Below, piece after piece: positions 1-6,337 of a stretch of 19,600 nt of DNA. The position numbers were made by a program, and so were the translations under genes. The stretch covers positions 1 through 19,600 of the forward strand of contig CAIRYF010000481.1 of the NCBI GenBank assembly GCA_903882725.1. The letters are read 5' to 3'. The notes under the pieces were generated by a model. It had not been told where the DNA came from, searched no databases, and worked only from the letters and a program-made list of their open reading frames with translations. This DNA comes from an uncultured Simplicispira sp. (GTDB taxonomy: Bacteria > Pseudomonadota > Gammaproteobacteria > Burkholderiales > Burkholderiaceae_C). Position 1 is the stretch's first letter. Each line of letters begins with the position of its first letter.

Positions 1-252
1 CAAAATCCGAAACTGGATGCCGCCCTCGTCCGTGGCCAGCGCCATGGCGCCGCCCAGCGCATCGACCTCTTTGACCAAATGGCCCTTGCCAATGCCGCCA
101 ATCGACGGGTTGCAGCTCATCTGCCCCAGCGTCTCGATGTTGTGCGTGAGCAGCAGCGTCTGGCAGCCCATGCGCGCAGCGGCCAGCGCCGCCTCGGTGC
201 CGGCATGGCCACCGCCAACGACGATGACATCAAATTCTTGGGGGTACAGCAT
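1..252 (-). CDS. mnmG: tRNA uridine-5-carboxymethylaminomethyl modification enzyme MnmG, 5' part only
   Basis: The minus-strand frame opens with ATG at 252 and runs off the left edge after 84 codons without a stop. The translation starts [18 protein letters not shown], a Rossmann FAD-binding start ([12 protein letters not shown], residues 11-22). It continues into the [14 protein letters not shown] segment (residues 45-58) with the conserved Cys47, typical of MnmG/GidA. With MnmE the enzyme installs the cmnm5 group on the wobble uridine of several tRNAs in the cytoplasm, using FAD, NADH and methylene-tetrahydrofolate. The full family length is about 620-650 aa, so only the FAD-binding N-terminus is seen. 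About 100 bp separate its start from the end of the toxin gene upstream on the same strand. Identity is very secure; intactness cannot be judged. Confidence 0.96.
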   Translation of the reverse strand, partial: MLYPQEFDVIVVGGGHAGTEAALAAARMGCQTLLLTHNIETLGQMSCNPSIGGIGKGHLVKEVDALGGAMALATDEGGIQFRIL

Positions 253-355
253 GAAACAACGCTCCGGGGCGCAGTGGCCCAATGGTCAAAAAACAGCGCT
301 GATTTTCCCACTTTGCGCAGAGTAAGGCGTTCAAAGGAGACAGCGCCCCCAATGG

Positions 356-544
356 TTAAAAACGCTGCTTACTGCCCGCGTCTTTCAAAATTTGATTGGC
401 AGTAAAGCGCGATTTGGTGCTGAACGGAACAATGGCGATATGTCGGCCATTCGTCCATTTTTCGTGCGAACCTTTGCCGCCCTCAATACGAAAAAAGCCC
501 TGTTCTTTCAGGGCTTTGATGATGAGTTCGTAGTATCCGTTCAT
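356..544 (-). CDS. hicA: HicA-type mRNA interferase toxin
   Basis: This 62-residue protein shows the HicA (YcfA-like) double-stranded-RNA-binding fold signature: an N-terminal helix (IIKALKEQGFFRI), then GGKGSHEKW at residues 22-30 with the catalytic His27, then a strand HIAIVPF and a C-terminal helix TANQILKDAG. Family members cleave mRNA in a translation-independent way and are held in check by the HicB partner. The length is normal for HicA. Its ATG (544-542) overlaps the stop of the upstream DUF1902 gene by 4 nt (ATGA), so toxin translation is probably coupled to antitoxin translation. The antitoxin-first order is seen in many hicBA-type loci. Toxin activity is inferred from the family, not shown. 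Confidence 0.85.
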   Translation of the reverse strand: MNGYYELIIKALKEQGFFRIEGGKGSHEKWTNGRHIAIVPFSTKSRFTANQILKDAGSKQRF

Positions 545-819
545 GCAGGCAGGCCGCCATCGAGCGTGAGCTGTGTGACCGGGTGGCGCACGGGCGCTTG
601 GTGCAGATAGTGCAAAAGCAAATCTTCGGCAGCGGCATCGATATGGGTGCGCAATTCATCCAGCGTTGGCGCTTCGGCCACCAAGCCTTTAAGGTTGGAG
701 TCGCACGCCACGTACACCCCTGCCTCCTCGTCGCGGATGACGTGGACGTGGATGCGCACCGCCACGCCTGCGCGCGCGGCTATTTTCCAAAACGGCCAAC
801 CAACGGGGTAAGAATTCAT
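541..819 (-). CDS. DUF1902 (HicB-like) antitoxin
   Basis: This 92-residue protein starts at ATG 819. The frame stays open further upstream, but the alternative there is a TTG and the family motif begins at MNSYPVGWPFWKIAARAG, so 819 is preferred. A two-strand segment VRIHVHVIRDEEAGVYVA (residues 21-38) followed by an acidic helix (ELRTHIDAAAEDLLLHYL, residues 55-72) matches the DUF1902 / HicB-like half-RNase-H fold that masks HicA toxins. After residue 75 only a short tail remains, with no visible helix-turn-helix or ribbon-helix-helix domain, so autoregulation by DNA binding is uncertain. It is translationally coupled to hicA downstream (4-nt overlap). The antitoxin role is inferred from family and pairing. 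Confidence 0.8.
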   Translation of the reverse strand: MNSYPVGWPFWKIAARAGVAVRIHVHVIRDEEAGVYVACDSNLKGLVAEAPTLDELRTHIDAAAEDLLLHYLHQAPVRHPVTQLTLDGGLPA

Positions 820-969
820 AAGGCCAATTGTGCCAGTGGTGTGTTTATGTGGGTAGCAAAGCCCACCTTGTTCCACATGCAACACCAGCAAAACAGCAAT
901 GAATCACCAGCCTGATGCCCCGTGTGCTTCAATCCAAAGCATGATTTTGCAAATTTTGAACAAAATGTG

Positions 970-1015
970 CCTCAAGCCCTTATCCAGCAAGCGCTTACAG
1001 CTATGATTTTAATAG
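970..1015 (-). repeat. Dispersed intergenic repeat, copy 1
   Basis: Read on the minus strand this stretch gives TTAAAATCATAGCTG, then AGCGCTTGC, then ATAAGGGCTTGAGGC. It matches the same blocks in three other intergenic copies in this window (1322-1358, 5538-5593, 13764-13817). Such repeats are common between genes in Comamonadaceae. This copy ends five bases before the ATG at 1021, so it forms most of that gene's leader. No transposase is associated with it. Confidence 0.65.
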
Positions 1016-1020
1016 CGTCA

Positions 1021-1278
1021 ATGGATTGCCGAGCGGGCTGCGGTGCCTGCTGCACGGCACCATCTATCTCCAGCGCCATTCCGGGAATGCCGCACGGCAA
1101 ACCCGCTGGCGTGCGCTGCGTGCAACTAGGCCCAGACGAGCGCTGCCTTATTTTTGGTCAGCCCGAGCGCCCTGCCGTTTGCGCCAGTTTGCAGCCCGAG
1201 CCAGCGATGTGTGGCGAGCAGCGCAGCCATGCGATGATTTTCTTGGCGCAGCTAGAAGCGCTGACACAACCCGGATAG
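1021..1278 (+). CDS. YkgJ-family cysteine cluster protein
   Basis: An 85-residue protein starting at ATG 1021. The frame is open upstream to 922, but those residues come from the dispersed repeat and do not look like family sequence, and the family motif begins at [11 protein letters not shown]. Eight cysteines are visible: Cys3, 7, 10, 11, 33, 42, 54 and 64. The CX3CX2CC cluster, with the later [13 protein letters not shown] segment, is the YkgJ/UPF0153-type putative Zn or Fe-S binding pattern. The family's function is not established. The length is near the lower end of the family but appears complete. No clear Shine-Dalgarno is visible because the leader is repeat-derived. It appears to be a stand-alone gene between the TA pair and the ene-reductase. 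Confidence 0.82.
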   Translation: MDCRAGCGACCTAPSISSAIPGMPHGKPAGVRCVQLGPDERCLIFGQPERPAVCASLQPEPAMCGEQRSHAMIFLAQLEALTQPG

Positions 1279-1321
1279 CGCAATACAGCAACAAACAACA
1301 ATAGACAGCAATGGACAGCAA

Positions 1322-1358
1322 ACGCTTATGCAGCAAGCGCTGGTAGCTATTATTTTTA
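1322..1358 (-). repeat. Dispersed intergenic repeat, copy 2
   Basis: Minus-strand reading gives AAAAATAATAGCTACC, then AGCGCTTGCTGCATAAGCG. This is a shorter, more diverged copy of the repeat at 970-1015, lacking the GAGGCC end. It lies in the 163-bp gap between the YkgJ-type gene and the ene-reductase. Confidence 0.55.
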
Positions 1359-1441
1359 TATCAATTATCCCTGCCGCTTGACTTCACTGCCAACGCCCGC
1401 ACCTACAGTGCCACTTTGTTTTTGCGAAAGATTGTCTTCCC

Positions 1442-2554
1442 ATGACCACCTTATTCGACCCCGTCCAAGCCGGTAGCCTGCAACTGGCCAACCGCATTGC
1501 CATGGCACCTTTGACGCGCAACCGCGCGCCAGGAGCCATCCCAACGCCGTTGATGGCGCAGTACTACGCCCAGCGTGCCAGCGCTGGCCTGCTGATCACC
1601 GAAGCCACCGCCATCAGCCCGCAAGCGCAGGGCTACGCCGACGTGCCCGGCCTGTACAGCACCGAGCAGCTCGACGGCTGGAAACAGGTGACCGAGGCGG
1701 TACATAAAGCCGACGGCAAAATCGTCGTGCAGCTGTGGCACGTGGGCCGTGTCTCGCACACCAGCTTGCAGCCGGACAACCAAGCGCCGGTGGCCCCTTC
1801 GGCAATTCGGGCGCAGACCAAAACCGTGCTGATCGACAAGGGCGTGCCAACTTTTGCCGACACTTCGATGCCGCGCGCGCTGGATGCTGCCGAGCTGCCC
1901 GCCATCGTGCAGGACTACCGCCACGCGGCGCGCAACGCCATCGCTTGCGGTTTTGACGGCGTTGAAATCCATGCCGCCAACGGCTATTTGCTAGAGCAGT
2001 TCATGAAAACCGGTGCCAACCAACGCACTGACGATTACGGCGGCAATCTGAAAAACCGCACCCGTTTGCTGCTGGAAGTGGTGCGCGCCATCACCGACGA
2101 AATCGGCGCCGGCCGCACCGGTCTGCGCATCTCGCCCGTCACGCCCGCCAACGACATTGCCGACGAAAACCCGCAAAAACTGTTTGACTACCTGATGCAC
2201 CAAATCGGCCCGCTGGGCTTGGCCTACGTCCACGTCATCGAAGGCGCTACCGGCGGCGCGCGCGAGCTGCCCGAGCAGCCATTTGACTACGCCCATCTCA
2301 AAACCCTGTACCGCGCAGCCGGCGGCCAAGGCGCTTGGATGGTCAACAACGCCTACGACGCCGCCCTGGCCGAGCAAGCCGTGGCCGACGTGGCCCAAGG
2401 CGCTGACATCGTCGCCTTTGGCCGACCCTACATTGCCAACCCCGACCTGGTAGCGCGCCTGCAACGCAAAGCGCCACTGAACACGCCCGACCGCAATACC
2501 TTCTATGGCGGTGGCGCAGCGGGCTACACCGACTATCCAACGCTGGACGCCTGA
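1442..2554 (+). CDS. Old Yellow Enzyme family alkene reductase (NemA-like)
   Basis: A 370-aa FMN-dependent ene-reductase of usual length. It opens MTTLFDPVQAGSLQLANRIAM, the classic OYE N-terminus, with LTRNR at 24-28 (the FMN-contact Thr25), QLWHVGR at 97-103, the substrate-binding HAAN pair His177/Asn180 followed by Tyr182, LRISP with Arg228, and the phosphate-binding AFGRPY at 325-330. The His/Asn rather than His/His pair resembles morphinone reductase-type and many proteobacterial NemA-like enzymes. These cytosolic enzymes use NAD(P)H to reduce activated C=C bonds, quinones, N-ethylmaleimide or nitro-esters; the natural substrate is unknown. The gene is convergent with the chemoreceptor gene, with a 33-bp gap and no convincing terminator. 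No TetR/NemR-type regulator is adjacent, so regulation cannot be read from the sequence. Confidence 0.93.
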   Translation: MTTLFDPVQAGSLQLANRIAMAPLTRNRAPGAIPTPLMAQYYAQRASAGLLITEATAISPQAQGYADVPGLYSTEQLDGWKQVTEAVHKADGKIVVQLWHVGRVSHTSLQPDNQAPVAPSAIRAQTKTVLIDKGVPTFADTSMPRALDAAELPAIVQDYRHAARNAIACGFDGVEIHAANGYLLEQFMKTGANQRTDDYGGNLKNRTRLLLEVVRAITDEIGAGRTGLRISPVTPANDIADENPQKLFDYLMHQIGPLGLAYVHVIEGATGGARELPEQPFDYAHLKTLYRAAGGQGAWMVNNAYDAALAEQAVADVAQGADIVAFGRPYIANPDLVARLQRKAPLNTPDRNTFYGGGAAGYTDYPTLDA

Positions 2555-2587
2555 GCCAGCAAAGGCCCAAGACTCTGGCCAGGGGGC

Positions 2588-4546
2588 TTAATGCGCCAAA
2601 GCCAACAACGGCCCAGATGGCGGCAGGCGAAACATATCCACCGCCCGGCCCAAGCGCTGCGATTGATCGCTCAGGCTCAGGCTGGCAGCGGTGGACTGCT
2701 CAACCAAGGCGGCATTTTGCTGCGTCATTTGGTCCAGCTCGCTGATGGCGATGTTGACTTGGCCGATGCCGTCCGACTGCTCGACCGCAGCCGAAGTGAT
2801 CTCGCCAATGATGTCGCCCACACGCTGCACCGATCCAACGATCTCATTCATGGTGGTGCCAGCGTCTTGCACTTGGCGCGCACCCGATTCGACCTTTTCG
2901 ACCGACGAGCCGATCAGCGCTTTAATCTCGCGCGCCGCCTCGGCGCTGCGCCCGGCCAGTGAGCGCACCTCGCTGGCAACCACGGCAAAGCCACGCCCTT
3001 GTTCACCCGCGCGGGCAGCTTCGACCGCAGCGTTGAGCGCCAAGATGTTGGTTTGAAACGCAATCGAATCAATCACGCCAATGATGTCGGCAATTTTGCG
3101 TGAGCTGTGGTTGATCTCGCCCATGGTCTGCACCACTTGGCCCACCACTTGGCCGCCGCGCGCAGCCACTTCGGCGGCTGACGTGGCCAGCTGATTGGCC
3201 TGGCGCGCCGCATCAGCCGATTGGCGCACGGTGGCGGTCAGCTGCTCCATGCTTTGCGCGGTTTGCTGCAAGCTGCTGGCGGTTTGCTCGGTGCGACTGG
3301 ACAGGTCGTAGTTGCCCGAGGCAATCTCGGCGCTGGCCGTGGTGATGCTGTCCACGGCGGTACGCACTTGGCCCAGCGTGTGTACGTAGTGCCGGCGCAT
3401 CCCTTCGACTTCGCGCACCAGCGCGCCAAGTTCATCTTGGCGTGTGGTGCAAAACGCTTCGGTCAAATCGCCCTGGGCCACTTGCATGATGGCCTGGGTC
3501 AGCTCTTGCAGTGGCTGGCTGATACTGCGGCGCAGCACCACAAACAGCCCCACGGCCAAGGCCACCACCGCCAAGGCCAGCAGCCCCCACACCGCCAGCG
3601 TAATTTGCTGCTGGCTGGCCATGGCTTCGCCGTTGGGCACTTCGGCCACCACCCACCAGCCGCTGCCTTGGGTCTTGCGCACCAGCGCCCACGGGTCGAT
3701 GGCGTCGCTGCTGCGCACCTGCACGGCATCGCGCACCAAGCCGTCCGAGTCAGCGACCAGCGCCGTCAAAAATGCCTGCGCTTGCGGGTACGCCTCCAGC
3801 ACTTTTTTGCCGCGTGCAGTGGGGTGTGCAACAAACACCGCCTCGGCCAGCGACTGGCGCGGGTCGATCACGTACACACCGCCGTGCTCAAAAAAGTGGG
3901 TTTGTGCAACCTGCTTTTCCAGCATTCCTTCAAACACGCTGATGTCGTTGCCGATATACAAAAGCGCCACCACCTGACCGCCCGCATTCTTTACCGGCAG
4001 CATATAGCCCATGTATGGCTTGCCATTGACCACCGTGCGCCCGGTGTAGGGCTGGCCCTTTTGCGCTTGCGCATAGGCGGGGCTGGTGTGCTCCAGCACG
4101 ACACCCTGCTGGCGCTCGCCTTGGGCGTTTTTGATAGAAGTGGTGATGGTGACAAAGTCGTTGCCTTTTTTGGCAAACACGCTGGCAATGCCACCGGTTT
4201 CTTGGGCAAATTTATCGACTGCGGTGGTGTCGCCGTTGACCGGCGCGCCATAGCTCGACAACTCACCGGTCGATTCGTTGAGCTGCATCGACGCATCAAA
4301 CTCGCGCTGAAAGCCCTTCATGGTGCGCTGCACCAGCTCACGGTTGGTGGCGTCAGCGGCGTCCAGCGACTGCGCCACGCTCTGCGCCGTGTCGCCCACG
4401 CTGCGCACCACTTGGGCACGCGTGTTGCGATCGGTCAGCCACCACATGGCCGTGCCCACCAGCACCAGCACCAGCGCTACCAAAGCAATCGCCAACAAAG
4501 TCACGCGGCGGGCCACAGAACGGTTCAGGGCAGCAGATGTGGCCAT
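2588..4546 (-). CDS. Methyl-accepting chemotaxis protein with Cache periplasmic sensor
   Basis: A 652-aa transmembrane chemoreceptor. TM1 lies at about 14-37, followed by a large periplasmic domain (about 40-312) resembling the Cache_3-Cache_2 fusion. Supporting segments are [47 protein letters not shown] and [11 protein letters not shown]2 lies at about 316-338 with a HAMP domain at 338-391. The signalling domain runs to about 620, with the conserved hairpin tip around [20 protein letters not shown] (495-514) that contacts CheA/CheW. There is no C-terminal NWETF-like pentapeptide, so it may not tether CheR/CheB directly. The ATG at 4546 has a good Shine-Dalgarno (TGGAGA, about 8 nt upstream). 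The ligand is unknown; Cache domains usually bind small organic acids or amino acids. It lies behind the isomerase gene on the same strand with a 112-bp gap, so co-transcription is possible but not evident. Confidence 0.93.
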   Translation of the reverse strand: MATSAALNRSVARRVTLLAIALVALVLVLVGTAMWWLTDRNTRAQVVRSVGDTAQSVAQSLDAADATNRELVQRTMKGFQREFDASMQLNESTGELSSYGAPVNGDTTAVDKFAQETGGIASVFAKKGNDFVTITTSIKNAQGERQQGVVLEHTSPAYAQAQKGQPYTGRTVVNGKPYMGYMLPVKNAGGQVVALLYIGNDISVFEGMLEKQVAQTHFFEHGGVYVIDPRQSLAEAVFVAHPTARGKKVLEAYPQAQAFLTALVADSDGLVRDAVQVRSSDAIDPWALVRKTQGSGWWVVAEVPNGEAMASQQQITLAVWGLLALAVVALAVGLFVVLRRSISQPLQELTQAIMQVAQGDLTEAFCTTRQDELGALVREVEGMRRHYVHTLGQVRTAVDSITTASAEIASGNYDLSSRTEQTASSLQQTAQSMEQLTATVRQSADAARQANQLATSAAEVAARGGQVVGQVVQTMGEINHSSRKIADIIGVIDSIAFQTNILALNAAVEAARAGEQGRGFAVVASEVRSLAGRSAEAAREIKALIGSSVEKVESGARQVQDAGTTMNEIVGSVQRVGDIIGEITSAAVEQSDGIGQVNIAISELDQMTQQNAALVEQSTAASLSLSDQSQRLGRAVDMFRLPPSGPLLALAH

Positions 4547-4658
4547 ACAAAAATCTCCAAAAAGTGGTCATGTGCAACACGACACCAGCACAAAAAGCCG
4601 CGCGCACGCTGGATTCCACTTTATGGAAAACCCTCCCACAATCAATCGACAAAATCCC

Positions 4659-5474
4659 TTACGCAGTCCTGCGTACCGCCAGCCACGTTAAGCCCGCCGA
4701 CGTCCCAGCCGCTGGGCGGTACTCGCAGCCAACCCAGCCGCCATAGTCCAAGGCATCGAGCACGCCAAACAGATACGGGTAATGCAATTCGCCCCGGTCT
4801 GGCTCATGGCGCTCGGGCACCCCCGCAATTTGGATATGGCCAATGCGCCCGCTGGGCAGGTAGTGGCGCAGCTTGGCCGCCACGTCGCCTTCGGCAATTT
4901 GGCAGTGGTACAGATCCATCAGCACCTTCAAGTTGGGCGCTTGCACTGCATCCAGCAGCGCATGGGCCTGCGCTTGGCTGCGCAAAAAGTAGCCCGGCAT
5001 ATCGCGCTGGTTGATGGGCTCAATGAGCACCTCGCAGCCGCACTGCGCCGCTGCCTCGGCCGCCCAGCGCAAGTTGGCTATGCACTGCTGCGTCAGCACT
5101 GCGTGCGCCGCACCCGCCGGGGCCACGCCCGACATCAAGTGAACGCGCGGACAGGCCAGCGCCTGCGCATAATCCAGCGCCTGCAAAACGCCCGCGCGAA
5201 ACTCTGCCACCCGCGCCGGCAACGCCGCCGTACCGCGCTCGCCCGCGTCCCATGCTGCGGCCATCGCCGTCAAGTCCATGCCTGCTGCTGGCGCGTTAAA
5301 CAGCACCTGCTGCAAGCCGTTGCCTTGCAAACGCGCCGCCAGTTCGGCGGGTAGGTAGGCGTAGGGAAACAGGTATTCCACCGCTGTAAAACCGTCTGCC
5401 GCCGCTGCGGCAAAGCGCTGCAAAAACGGCAGCTCGGTGTACATCAGCGTCAAGTTGGCGGCAAATTGGGGCAT
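4659..5474 (-). CDS. hyi: Hydroxypyruvate isomerase / 2-oxo-tetronate isomerase family protein
   Basis: A 271-aa TIM-barrel protein of the xylose-isomerase-like superfamily. I chose ATG 5474 because the family begins MPxFAANLTxMxTExPFLxRF; the frame extends 11 codons upstream only from a TTG. Key segments are VEYLFPYAY (32-40), [10 protein letters not shown] (112-121), [16 protein letters not shown] (149-164) with metal/catalytic Glu152, [12 protein letters not shown] (182-193) with Asp187 and His190, [18 protein letters not shown] (213-230) and VGCEYRP (248-254) with Glu251. The family interconverts hydroxypyruvate and tartronate semialdehyde (Hyi) or isomerises 2-oxo-tetronates (OtnI), and sequence alone does not separate the two. 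The usual partners (glyoxylate carboligase, tartronate semialdehyde reductase, OtnC/OtnK) are absent from the window, so the pathway is open. Confidence 0.88.
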   Translation of the reverse strand: MPQFAANLTLMYTELPFLQRFAAAAADGFTAVEYLFPYAYLPAELAARLQGNGLQQVLFNAPAAGMDLTAMAAAWDAGERGTAALPARVAEFRAGVLQALDYAQALACPRVHLMSGVAPAGAAHAVLTQQCIANLRWAAEAAAQCGCEVLIEPINQRDMPGYFLRSQAQAHALLDAVQAPNLKVLMDLYHCQIAEGDVAAKLRHYLPSGRIGHIQIAGVPERHEPDRGELHYPYLFGVLDALDYGGWVGCEYRPAAGTSAGLTWLAVRRTA

Positions 5475-5537
5475 CGGAAAAAGCGCAGTGGGCGAGAAAA
5501 AAAACAAAGGTGCAGCTTAACAAGCGTGCAATTTCAA

Positions 5538-5593
5538 GCCAAAAAGGCCTCTAGCCCTTACTCATATTGCGTTAGCAGCTATGATTAAAATAG
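5538..5593 (-). repeat. Dispersed intergenic repeat, copy 3
   Basis: On the minus strand this reads TTTTAATCATAGCTGCTAACG, then GTAAGGGCTAGAGGCC, then TTTTTGGC. It is the longest copy in the window and carries the GAGGCCTTTTTGGC end shared in part with copy 4. It lies in the 263-bp divergent region between the isomerase gene and the chaperone operon. Confidence 0.65.
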
Positions 5594-5631
5594 CATTCTG
5601 ACACCTGCCTGCCGACACACCCGCGCCCAGC

Positions 5632-5698
5632 GGTTTCGATAGGTTTCGATACCATTGCCATCCTTTGGCGCAAACTGCGCCGCATCCGCCTTTGCGCC
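5632..5698 (+). promoter_or_regulatory. Tandem 10-bp repeat and hairpin upstream of the chaperone operon
   Basis: Two perfect adjacent copies of GGTTTCGATA occupy 5632-5641 and 5642-5651. Immediately downstream, GGCGCA (5667-5672) and TGCGCC (5676-5681) form a perfect 6-bp hairpin with a 3-nt loop. GGCGCAAA (5667-5674) can alternatively pair with TTTGCGCC at 5691-5698. The cluster ends about 40 bp before the DUF2760 start codon. The structures are directly visible; a regulatory role (operator or 5'-UTR structure) is inference. No CIRCE element or clear sigma-32 promoter was recognised. Confidence 0.4.
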
Positions 5699-5737
5699 GG
5701 GCTGCCGATATTTCTGCCCTCACCACCACACCCTGCC

Positions 5738-6337
5738 ATGAACTCCACCCCTCCCTCCTTGATGCGCCGCATTGCCTTGGCGGTGAGCAGCTTTTTTGCC
5801 ATCGTCGCCAGCCCAAGTTTTGCCGCTGACGTCTCGCGCCTGCGCACTGAAGGCGGCTGGCCCAAAGCGCCGCAGCCTGCGCCCGCGCCCGCAGCACCAA
5901 CACCAGCACCGCCGCCGCCGCCGCCAGCTCCAGCTCCAGCTCCCATGCTGCAACTGGCCCCCGACACCGCCGCGCTGCAACTGCTGGGCCTGCTGCAACG
6001 CGAGGCGCGCTTTATCGACTTTGTCGAAGAAGACATCGCCGCCTACAGCGACGCCGACATTGGCGCTGCCAGCCGCGTGGTTCACGAAGGCTGCCGCAAA
6101 GTGCTGCGCGAACATTTCACGCTGACCGCCGTGCGCAGCGAAAGCGAAGGCCAGCGCCTGACGCTGCCAGCAGGCTTTGACGCCGCCGCCACCCGCGTCA
6201 CCGGCAACGTCGTCGGCCAAGCGCCGTTTACCGGCACGCTGGCGCACCGCGGCTGGCGTGCCAGCGCCACTCGGCTGCCGCAATTGGCCCCCAGCCACGA
6301 CGCCAGCGTATTGGCCCAAGCGGAGGTCGAACTGTGA
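5738..6337 (+). CDS. DUF2760 domain-containing protein
   Basis: A 199-aa protein of unknown function. The N-terminal 30 residues are a basic-hydrophobic helix (LMRRIALAVSSFFAIVASPS) that superficially resembles a signal peptide. DUF2760 proteins often begin with a similar helix, so membrane or partner association is an equally good reading. Residues 44-69 form an Ala/Pro linker. The DUF2760 domain covers about 71-182, with LQLLGLLQREARFIDFVEED, YSDADIGAASRVVHEGCRK (103-121), LTLPAGFDA, RVTGNVVGQAPFTGTLAHRGW (153-173). Its stop overlaps the GTG start of the next Hsp70 gene by 4 nt, which points to a physical or functional partner of the two Hsp70s downstream. The start ATG has no obvious Shine-Dalgarno, and a slightly different start cannot be excluded. 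Confidence 0.85.
   Translation: MNSTPPSLMRRIALAVSSFFAIVASPSFAADVSRLRTEGGWPKAPQPAPAPAAPTPAPPPPPPAPAPAPMLQLAPDTAALQLLGLLQREARFIDFVEEDIAAYSDADIGAASRVVHEGCRKVLREHFTLTAVRSESEGQRLTLPAGFDAAATRVTGNVVGQAPFTGTLAHRGWRASATRLPQLAPSHDASVLAQAEVEL
5909..5943 (+). repeat. In-frame microsatellite coding for a proline/alanine linker
   Basis: Five CCG triplets (5909-5923) are followed by three perfect copies of AGCTCC (5926-5943) within the DUF2760 gene. They encode the Pro-rich and Ala-Pro part of the linker. Unit lengths are multiples of three, so slippage would change linker length without breaking the frame. Confidence 0.7.

Noticed and set aside
922..1020. N-terminal extension of the YkgJ-type protein
   Set aside because: The extra residues are mostly translated intergenic repeat, and the family motif starts at the ATG at 1021.
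2555..2587. Terminator between the convergent ene-reductase and chemoreceptor genes
   Set aside because: GCCAG/CTGGC gives only a 5-bp stem with a 15-nt loop and no T-tract follows, so it is too weak to call.
3221..5014. A 597-codon open frame on the plus strand opposite the chemoreceptor and isomerase genes
   Set aside because: It is antisense to two well-recognised genes. Its translation is low-complexity and His/Gln/Arg-rich with no motif, and long antisense frames are expected in GC-rich coding DNA.
5762..5827. Cleavable signal peptide on the DUF2760 protein
   Set aside because: The helix and SFA|A site would fit, but the genetic coupling to cytoplasmic-type Hsp70s and the similar helix recalled in other DUF2760 proteins make export doubtful. 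It was left open in the feature entry rather than asserted.
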